A stretch of 18,978 nucleotides of DNA, from NCBI GenBank assembly GCA_002339265.1, contig DDKG01000011.1:1-18978 (forward strand), read 5' to 3'. The stretch comes from Massilia sp. UBA2604 (lineage in GTDB: Bacteria > Pseudomonadota > Gammaproteobacteria > Burkholderiales > Burkholderiaceae_D). The translations under genes were made by a program, and so were the position numbers. The notes under the pieces are model-generated. The model made no database searches, was not told the DNA's origin, and saw only the letters and a list, made by a program, of their open reading frames with translations. This document shows, piece by piece, positions 13,653-18,978 of the stretch. How positions within the stretch are numbered: the first letter of the stretch is position 1; each line of letters opens with the position of its first letter.

Positions 13653-15332
13653 ATGCAGCCGGCCATGTCCTCGACCTTCGAGCGCAAACCCGGCGCCTGG
13701 CGCGCCGCCTTTTTGCTGGCGCTGGCCGGCGTCTTCGCCTGGCTGTACCTGCGCGGCCACGGCCTGTATCCGGCCGTGTTCGCCGACGAGTGGTACTACA
13801 GCAAGATGTCGCGCCTTGCGCCGCTGGGCGAGGCGCTGCTGCCCTCTTACCTGTATCTCTGGCTGTTCAGCGCCAGCAGCGCCTGCGGCGCCGGCTTCCT
13901 GGACTGCGTGCGCCTCGGCAACCTGGCGCTCTACTTCGCCGCCCTCCCCTTCTTCTACCTGACGGCGCGGCGCTACACGACCCAGGCGCTGGCCTGGCTG
14001 CTGACGCTGTTCGCCGCGGCGGCGCCGCTCAATGCCTACACCATGTATTTCATGCCGGAGGCCAGCTACTGGTTCGGCTTCTGCGTGCTGAGCTGGATCG
14101 TGCTGGCCCAGGGCCACTGGCGCCTGTGGCGCCAGGCCCTGGCAAGCGGCCTGGTGCTCGGCGCCATGAGCCTGGTCAAGGTACACGCCCTGTTCCTGCT
14201 GCCGGCGCTGTGCCTGTACCTGCTCGTCGCCGCCTGGCTGGACGGCGCCGCCTGGGTCAGGCGCGGCCTGATGGCCGCCGTGCTCGCCACGTTGGCGATG
14301 CTGGCGGTCAAGTTCGGGCTCGGCTGGCTGCTGGCCGGCGACGCCGGACTCAGCTTGCTCGGACCTTTTTACCAGAGCAACGTCGACTCGGGCAGCACCA
14401 GCCCGCGCCTGGCGCTGCTGGGGCCGGTCGCCGTCAGCGCCATGGGGCACGGGATGGCGCTGGCAACCCTGCTCGGCGTACCCCTGGCCATCCTGCTGCA
14501 CGGCCTGGCAAGCGGCGCGCTGGCGCGGCGCACGGCCGCAAGCGGCCGCCTGCTGGCCTGGACCTTCCTGATGCTGGGCGCCGCCGCCGGGCTGGCGGTC
14601 ATCTACACCGCCTCGCTGGCGGCGGGCGAGGCCAGCGAGGGCTTGCGCCTGCACCTGCGCTATTACAGCTTCGTCTTCCCCTTGCTGTGGCTGGTCGCCG
14701 CCGCGAGCGCCACTGCGCCTGACGGCGGCGCGCGCTGGCTGCGCTGGACGGTCGCGGCCCTGATCCTGATGCTGGTCATCGCGGCGGCCGTTTCACTGCC
14801 GACATACTCCCTGTCGGTCGTCGACGGTCCCGACATCGCCGCCATGAATATGCGCAGGACTGCGGGCCACGTGACCGTCGTGCTGCAGGCGGCGCTGCTG
14901 CTCGCCTGGGCGGCCGGACGCGGCAATGCGGCCCGCCTGTTCGTGCTGTGCCTGCTCCCGATCACCATCCTCGTGGCCCAGGACCGCATCGGCAGCTTCG
15001 CCGCCGGCCACCAGAACAGCAATCCGGGCGACCGCGCCGGCGCCCTGGTGCTGGAGACGGTGCCCGCGGCGGAGCGCGGCAAGGTGACCCTGGTCGGCAG
15101 CGCGCAAGACCTGCCGCAACTGATGCGCGCGCAATTTCATATCGACCACGCCGACAGCGTCGCGCTGGCGCTGGAAGATGGCGCGCCGCTGTCCGCCAGT
15201 CAATTAACGCCCGGCCATACCTGGCTCCTGGTGATGGGGTCACACCCCGCCCCCTTCGCCACCGTGGTGCGCCGGACCGACGAATTCACCCTGCTGCGCG
15301 TGACGTCGCACAACGCGACGCCGGCGCCATGA
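13653..15332 (+). CDS. Paralogous multi-span GT-C-like membrane protein, short form
   Basis: This 559-residue protein is collinear with the first 540 or so residues of its upstream neighbour. Shared blocks include FADEW-YYSKM (D45/E46 in the first external loop), PSYLYLWLF, YFMPEASYWFGFCVLSWI, KVHALFLLPALC and LRYYSFVFPLLW. The short periplasmic region after the last span (about 445-555) also aligns. It ends where the neighbour continues for another 130 residues, so the extra C-terminal domain is absent. At DNA level one 29-base block (12201-12229 and 14319-14347) is identical. Tandem duplication is the simplest origin. The two copies may transfer to different acceptors or in sequence. It ends the operon: the next start is 112 bases away. 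Confidence 0.7.
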   Translation: MQPAMSSTFERKPGAWRAAFLLALAGVFAWLYLRGHGLYPAVFADEWYYSKMSRLAPLGEALLPSYLYLWLFSASSACGAGFLDCVRLGNLALYFAALPFFYLTARRYTTQALAWLLTLFAAAAPLNAYTMYFMPEASYWFGFCVLSWIVLAQGHWRLWRQALASGLVLGAMSLVKVHALFLLPALCLYLLVAAWLDGAAWVRRGLMAAVLATLAMLAVKFGLGWLLAGDAGLSLLGPFYQSNVDSGSTSPRLALLGPVAVSAMGHGMALATLLGVPLAILLHGLASGALARRTAASGRLLAWTFLMLGAAAGLAVIYTASLAAGEASEGLRLHLRYYSFVFPLLWLVAAASATAPDGGARWLRWTVAALILMLVIAAAVSLPTYSLSVVDGPDIAAMNMRRTAGHVTVVLQAALLLAWAAGRGNAARLFVLCLLPITILVAQDRIGSFAAGHQNSNPGDRAGALVLETVPAAERGKVTLVGSAQDLPQLMRAQFHIDHADSVALALEDGAPLSASQLTPGHTWLLVMGSHPAPFATVVRRTDEFTLLRVTSHNATPAP

Positions 15333-15377
15333 GCGCTTCTGTGCGCTCACTAACGGAGGTTTGACGGGCCCTCCCGT
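15331..15377 (+). terminator. Two short hairpins after the polysaccharide operon, weak terminator candidate
   Basis: GAGCGC (15331-15336) pairs with GCGCTC (15343-15348) across a 6-base loop, and ACGGG (15364-15368) pairs with CCCGT (15373-15377) across CCCT. Neither is followed by a T-run, so intrinsic termination is doubtful; the pair may only attenuate read-through into the sensor kinase gene. Confidence 0.3.
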
Positions 15378-15444
15378 TACAGTGGAGTCAACAGCTCGTG
15401 CGCATGGCAACGCCGCCATGCCAGCCCACACTCCAGGACACGCC

Positions 15445-17154
15445 ATGGTACTCGGACCGCCAAAGGACGATTCACTCAAGAAAGCGCTCGACGTGCAAGG
15501 CGGCGGCCAGAGCCGCGGCGTGCCGGCGAACTCAGAGGTCGAAGGCAACTCGGTCCATCCGATGGGCCCGCCCGAAGACAATCCCGGCATCCACCATTGG
15601 CAATCCGGCTACATCGAGCACGGCGGCCTGGACGAGCGCGGCAACATCTTCTTCGCCGCGGTCGAGATGACCCGCATGCCGATGCTGATCACCGATCCGC
15701 GCCAGGACGACAACCCCATCGTGTTCGCCAACGGCGCTTTCACGGACCTCACCGGCTATTCCGAAGAACAGATCCTGGGCCGCAACTGCCGCTTCCTGCA
15801 GGGGCCCGACACCGACCGCGCCACCGTGGCCGAGCTGCGCCGCGCGGTCGACGAAGAACGCGCGGTGGCGGTCGACATCCTGAACTACAAGGCCGACGGC
15901 ACGCCGTTCTGGAACGCACTGTTCTTCGGCCCGATCTTCGACCAGGACGGCAAGCTGCTGTACTTCTTCGCCTCGCAGATGGACATCACCGAGCGCCGCA
16001 ACAACCAGGAATCCTGGCTGCAGGCGCAGAAGATGGAAGCCATCGGCCAGCTCTCTGCCGGCATGGCCCACGATTTCAACAACCTGCTGCAAGTCATCAA
16101 CGGCAACCTCGAGATTGCCCTGCTGGGCGCCGGCCCCCAGCACAAGGCGGCCGAGCCGATCCGGCGCGCCCAGCGCGCCACCATGCAGGCCGGCAAGCTC
16201 ACCCAGCAGCTGCTGACCTTCGCGCGCAAGCAGCGCCTGGAACCGAAGCGCCTGAGCCTGAACAGCCTGGTGGTCGAGTTTTCCGACATGCTGGTGCGCA
16301 CCCTGGGCGAGAAGATCGACCTGCGGCTCGACCTCAAGCCCGGCCTGCCGGCCAGCACGATCGACCCGACCTATCTCGAGATGGCGCTCCTGAACGTGGT
16401 GCTCAATGCGCGCGACGCGATGCCGGGCGGCGGCGCGGTCACCGTCGCCACCACCGTGCTGGGCGACGAGCGCCGCCGCCTGCTGGGTCTCAGTCCGGGC
16501 GACTACGTCTGCATCTGCGTGCAGGACGAGGGCGAAGGCATGACGCCCGAGGTCAGGCGCCGCGCCACCGAGCCCTTCTTCACCACCAAGGGGCCGGGCA
16601 CCGGCCTGGGCCTGGCGATGGTGCACGGCTTCGTGCAGCAATCGCACGGCAAGCTCGACATCGAGAGCGAACCGGGCCAGGGCACCCTGGTGCGCATGGT
16701 GTTCAAGGTGGCCGAGCAGGCTGCCAGCGACGACGCCTCGCTGGCCGAACGGCGCGGCGGCACGCCCGCCGAACCGGAGCAGCGGCGCTGCCGCATCCTG
16801 GTGGTCGAGGACAACGACGACGTGCGCGAACTGGCCGAGAGCATGCTGGAAATGGCCGGCTACGAGGTGCTGTCGGCCCCCAGCGGCGAGCGCGCACTGG
16901 GCCTGCTGGAAAGCGGCGAGCGGGCCGACCTGCTGTTCACCGACGTGATCATGCCGGGCGGGATGAACGGGCTGGAACTGATCGAGCGCGTGCACGCCAG
17001 GCGCCCCGGCCTGCCGGTGCTGGTCACCACCGGCTATATGGACGAACTGCCCGGCCGCGGCAGGCCCAGCGGCACGCTCGACGTACTGTCCAAGCCCTAC
17101 CAGCACCAGGACTTGCTGGACCGGGTCGGGGCGGCGCTCAAGCGGGCTGCATAA
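15445..17154 (+). CDS. LOV-domain hybrid histidine kinase with C-terminal receiver (predicted blue-light sensor)
   Basis: The protein has 569 residues and no membrane span, so it should be cytosolic. The PAS/LOV domain covers about 68-185 and contains GRNCRFLQG (112-120) with C115, the cysteine that forms the flavin adduct on blue-light absorption, plus NYKADGTPFWNALFF and DITERR at its end. The kinase follows: H209 in GMAHDFNNLL, N-box LLNVVLNARDA (315-325), DEGEGM (361-366), EPFFTTK (376-382) and GTGLGLAM (385-392). A receiver domain covers about 448-567, with E455/D456, phosphoacceptor D500 in LFTDVIMPGG and K550. The order LOV-HK-receiver is known from plant-associated Pseudomonas and Xanthomonas. 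Start 15445 is preferred because AGGA (15435-15438) lies 6 bases upstream; ATG 15418 and TTG 15361 are in-frame alternatives. There is no separate output protein beside it on the same strand, so its target is unknown. Confidence 0.9.
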   Translation: MVLGPPKDDSLKKALDVQGGGQSRGVPANSEVEGNSVHPMGPPEDNPGIHHWQSGYIEHGGLDERGNIFFAAVEMTRMPMLITDPRQDDNPIVFANGAFTDLTGYSEEQILGRNCRFLQGPDTDRATVAELRRAVDEERAVAVDILNYKADGTPFWNALFFGPIFDQDGKLLYFFASQMDITERRNNQESWLQAQKMEAIGQLSAGMAHDFNNLLQVINGNLEIALLGAGPQHKAAEPIRRAQRATMQAGKLTQQLLTFARKQRLEPKRLSLNSLVVEFSDMLVRTLGEKIDLRLDLKPGLPASTIDPTYLEMALLNVVLNARDAMPGGGAVTVATTVLGDERRRLLGLSPGDYVCICVQDEGEGMTPEVRRRATEPFFTTKGPGTGLGLAMVHGFVQQSHGKLDIESEPGQGTLVRMVFKVAEQAASDDASLAERRGGTPAEPEQRRCRILVVEDNDDVRELAESMLEMAGYEVLSAPSGERALGLLESGERADLLFTDVIMPGGMNGLELIERVHARRPGLPVLVTTGYMDELPGRGRPSGTLDVLSKPYQHQDLLDRVGAALKRAA

Positions 17155-17167
17155 CGCGGCTGCATAA
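17142..17167. repeat. Short near-perfect tandem repeat over a stop codon
   Basis: GCGGGCTGCATAA (17142-17154, containing the kinase stop TAA) is followed one base later by GCGGCTGCATAA (17156-17167), the same unit with one G fewer. It looks like a recent slippage duplication of the gene end. Confidence 0.55.
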
Positions 17168-17177
17168 GCGGGCCACG

Positions 17178-17399
17178 TTAATCGTCGTTGCACACGATCC
17201 GGACGCCATCACCGTCCAGGTGCGGCGCCAGCATGCCCAATCTGTCCGCGACCAGGCGGCCGGCGACGAGCTGGCCGTCGCATCCGAGCGCATCGAGTGC
17301 AGCGAACGGTCCGTTGGCGGTGGAGGCCATCGCAGCGATCAGCGCGGCGCCGGCAAATGCGGTGGCGGTAACGAGCGCCAGCTTGGAAGACGTGTTCAT
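17178..17399 (-). CDS. Small predicted secreted/periplasmic protein, 73 residues
   Basis: I do not recognise a family. The minus-strand ATG at 17399-17397 is preceded by GGAG at a 7-base distance, and the codons are strongly GC-ending like the real neighbours. The N-terminus (MNTSSKLALVTATAFAGAA, then LIAAMAS) is a typical Sec signal peptide with a likely cut after about residue 25. The mature part is about 48 residues, acidic, with two cysteines (LGCDG and IVCNDD at the end) that could form a disulfide. It ends convergently 23 bases from the kinase stop. It is transcribed divergently from the MipA/OmpV gene, sharing a 157-base control region, so co-regulation with that gene and its response regulator is plausible. 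A longer start further upstream exists but adds non-signal-like residues. Confidence 0.6.
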   Translation of the reverse strand: MNTSSKLALVTATAFAGAALIAAMASTANGPFAALDALGCDGQLVAGRLVADRLGMLAPHLDGDGVRIVCNDD

Positions 17400-17459
17400 C
17401 GTGATTCTCCGTGGTGGAATGCGACGGATAGCACTATCGGCCGCCGCGGCTTTCCGGAT

Positions 17460-17511
17460 ACTTACTGACACGATGTCGCGCCGCTGTCGCTGCGGTAAGT
17501 GTCAGGTAAGT
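17460..17511. promoter_or_regulatory. Direct repeats with 11-bp period plus inverted copy: probable OmpR-family binding site
   Basis: GGTAAGT occurs at 17494-17500 and again at 17505-17511, exactly 11 bases apart, the spacing bound head-to-tail by OmpR/PhoB-family dimers. An inverted relative, CTTACTGACAC (17461-17471), faces GTGTCAGGTAAG (17499-17510), identical except for one extra G. The cluster lies between the divergent small-protein gene and the MipA/OmpV gene, about 45-60 bases ahead of the latter's ATG. The OmpR-type regulator encoded downstream is the obvious candidate to bind here; this is inference. No good -10/-35 pair is visible, which fits an activated promoter. Confidence 0.5.
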
Positions 17512-17556
17512 CGAACAAGCCGAGCATGGCGCTTTCCATCACACGAGAGCCCTTCC

Positions 17557-18366
17557 ATGCCAACACCACCAAGTCTCCTGCGCCTGGCGCGCGTGCCGCT
17601 CGTCGCCGCCGCCATATCCTGCGCCCTTCCCGCCATGGCCCAGCCGGGCGCCGATGCTTCTTCTCCCTCGTCCTGGGCGCTGGGCGTCGGCGCCATCACG
17701 TTCGACAAGGCCTATGCCGGCATCGACCGCGAGTACCTGCCGCTTCCCTTCATCCATTACGAGAACCGCTGGGTCTCGATCGCCGGCCCGCAAGTGGGCT
17801 TCAAGCTGCTCAGCCTCGACCTGGCGCCGTCGCAGTCCCTGAGCGTGGACCTGGTCGCCCGCTACGACGGCAGCGGCTACGACGACGACGACATCGGGGA
17901 CACGCCGATCCTGGCCGGCATGCGCGAACGGAAAAGCGGCGCCTGGGCCGGTGCTAGAATCGAATGGAAGAGCCGGTGGGCCGACGTCCGTGCGGAAGCG
18001 CTGGGCGACGCCTCCGGCAACAGCAAGGGCAAGCGTTTCAATCTTGGCGTGGAGAGGACATGGCAACTCGGCGAGCGCATGACGATCACGCCGCGCGTGA
18101 GCGCGAGCTGGCAGGACGACAAATACGTCGACTATTACTACGGCGTGCGGGCCGACGAAGCGCGCGCCGGCCGCGCCGCCTACCGCGGCGAGTCGGGCGT
18201 GAATGCCGAAGTGGGCCTGCGCGGCGTATATGCGTTCGACCGGCGCCATTCCATCCTGGTCGACCTCGAAGTGTCGCGCCTGGCCGACGAGATCAAGGAC
18301 AGCCCGCTGGTCGACCGTTCGACCGAGAACCGGGTGCTGGTCGGCTACCTGTACCGGTTCAGGTGA
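17557..18366 (+). CDS. MipA/OmpV-family outer-membrane protein
   Basis: The protein has 269 residues. A Sec signal peptide covers residues 1-28, with cleavage expected after ALPAMA and before QPGADA. The mature chain shows alternating beta-strand patterns of an outer-membrane barrel, with family features near its start (WALGVGAITFDKAYAGID, LPLPFIHYENRWVSIAGPQVG) and an aromatic C-terminal strand ending YLYRFR. MipA was described as an MltA-interacting scaffold in E. coli; most family members are barrel proteins induced by envelope stress or antimicrobials, often beside two-component genes. Start 17557 gives a clean signal peptide; codons in frame upstream are non-coding-like. The stop is 4 bases before the response regulator ATG, so the two are one transcription unit. 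Confidence 0.88.
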   Translation: MPTPPSLLRLARVPLVAAAISCALPAMAQPGADASSPSSWALGVGAITFDKAYAGIDREYLPLPFIHYENRWVSIAGPQVGFKLLSLDLAPSQSLSVDLVARYDGSGYDDDDIGDTPILAGMRERKSGAWAGARIEWKSRWADVRAEALGDASGNSKGKRFNLGVERTWQLGERMTITPRVSASWQDDKYVDYYYGVRADEARAGRAAYRGESGVNAEVGLRGVYAFDRRHSILVDLEVSRLADEIKDSPLVDRSTENRVLVGYLYRFR

Positions 18367-18370
18367 GCCG

Positions 18371-18978
18371 ATGAGCCGCGTCCTCCTGATCGAAGACCAC
18401 GAGCGCCTGGCCCAGCTGATCGCCAAGGGCCTGGCGGCGGCCGGCATCGCGGTCGACGTGGCCACGCGCATCGACGGCGCCTGGGCGTCCCTCCAGCAGA
18501 TGTCCTACCAGGCCCTGATCCTCGACCGCGGACTGCCCGACGGCGACGGCCTGGCCCTGCTGGGCCGGATGCGCGCGGCCGGCCTGGGCGTCCCCTGCCT
18601 GGTGCTGACGGCGCGCGAAGCGCTGCACGACCGCGTGCAAGGCCTGGAGGCCGGCGCCGACGACTATCTCGCCAAGCCGTTCGCGATGGACGAGATGGTG
18701 GCGCGGGTGCGCGCGCTGCTGCGCCGTCCGGTGGAGTTCCGGCCCCTGGCGCACGCCCATGGCGACCTGGCGCTGCAGCCCGAAGGCGACTTGCTGTGCT
18801 GCGGCGAAGAGCGTATCACGCTGGCCCCGGCCGAGATGCAGATCATGCTGCTCCTGCTGCGCAAGCACGAGACCACGGTGCGCCGCGGCGCGCTGGAAGC
18901 GGCGGCCTGGGGCCTGAACGTCGCCGTCACCCCGAATGCGCTCGACGTCGCCCTGCACCGCCTGCGCCGCAAGCTGGC
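18371..18978 (+). CDS. OmpR/PhoB-family response regulator, 3' end outside window
   Basis: The first 202 residues are visible and the frame is still open at the right edge. The receiver domain (1-118) has acidic pocket E8/D9, phosphoacceptor D52 in LILDRGLPDGDG, T80 and K102 in LAKPFAM. A winged-helix DNA-binding domain starts near 128 (GDLALQPEGDLL) and includes LAPAEMQIMLLLL and the recognition-helix region VTPNALDVALHRLRRKL. The full protein should be only some 20 residues longer. It follows the MipA/OmpV gene by 4 bases; a sensor kinase gene is likely just beyond the window, as is common for this family. It may control its own operon through the 11-bp repeats at 17494-17511. Confidence 0.92.
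   Translation, partial: MSRVLLIEDHERLAQLIAKGLAAAGIAVDVATRIDGAWASLQQMSYQALILDRGLPDGDGLALLGRMRAAGLGVPCLVLTAREALHDRVQGLEAGADDYLAKPFAMDEMVARVRALLRRPVEFRPLAHAHGDLALQPEGDLLCCGEERITLAPAEMQIMLLLLRKHETTVRRGALEAAAWGLNVAVTPNALDVALHRLRRKL

Noticed and set aside
11547..14654. Very long minus-strand open frame across both GT-C-like genes
   Set aside because: Same reason: no recognisable domain, biased composition, and opposite to two clearly homologous membrane proteins.
15361..15444. Earlier starts (TTG 15361, ATG 15418) for the LOV kinase
   Set aside because: GGAGGT touches the TTG without spacing and 15418 has no Shine-Dalgarno; ATG 15445 has AGGA at 6 bases. They remain possible but less likely.
17188..17556. 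Plus-strand frame continuing upstream of the MipA/OmpV start
   Set aside because: It lacks coding character, runs through the control region and the antisense small gene, and would bury the signal peptide.
1..18978. CRISPR arrays, tRNA or rRNA genes, transposases, phage genes
   Set aside because: None seen on reading both strands. The only repeats are the REP-like pair, the short tandem at 17142-17167, regulatory half-sites and gene-internal duplications.

Overview
The window is about 19 kb of GC-rich DNA with dense, mostly co-directional genes. Gene content (Crp/Fnr regulator, Wzm/Wzt export, LOV hybrid kinase, MipA/OmpV porin-like protein next to an OmpR-type regulator) and strongly GC-ending codons suggest a betaproteobacterium, perhaps an Oxalobacteraceae/Massilia-like organism. 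This taxonomic guess is inference, because no rRNA or other marker gene is present.

Layout. (1) 1-418: the 3' end of a Crp/Fnr-family regulator. (2) 419-819: a roughly 400-base gap with an inverted pair of REP-like palindromes, a separate 18-bp dyad, a perfect TATAAT box and a possible 18-codon leader ORF. (3) 820-15332: ten tightly packed genes, most overlapping by 1-11 bases or separated by at most 15, that look like one surface-polysaccharide operon. The first half holds an ABC-2 polysaccharide exporter (Wzm permease, Wzt ATPase with a C-terminal glycan-recognition type domain), an FkbM methyltransferase carrying a long coiled coil, and a 1433-residue glycosyltransferase with three GT4 modules. 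The second half holds a polyprenyl-phosphate GT2 enzyme, a GtrA-type flippase, a GNAT acyltransferase, a PIG-L/LmbE deacetylase and two tandem paralogous multi-span membrane proteins that look like GT-C transferases. (4) 15445-17154: a soluble LOV-histidine kinase-receiver hybrid, a predicted blue-light sensor. (5) 17178-17399, minus strand: a small predicted secreted protein. It is divergent from (6) 17557-18366, a MipA/OmpV outer-membrane protein, followed 4 bases later by (7) an OmpR/PhoB-family response regulator that runs off the window.

How the genes may work together. The first half of the operon matches the logic of ABC-transporter-dependent O-antigens: a multi-module GT4 enzyme builds the chain in the cytoplasm, a methyltransferase caps it, and Wzt recognises the cap so that Wzm/Wzt can export it. 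The second half resembles periplasmic decoration systems (GtrA/GtrB/Gtr, GmlABC, and the amine-exposing ArnC-ArnD-ArnT and FlmF2-NaxD-FlmK routes): GT2 loads a sugar onto a polyprenyl carrier, PIG-L may deacetylate it, GNAT may acylate it, GtrA flips it, and the GT-C pair transfers it outside the membrane. The combination of the two halves, with PIG-L in the ArnD/NaxD position, is the best candidate for an undescribed system here. All substrates are unknown, and no nucleotide-sugar synthesis gene lies in the window.
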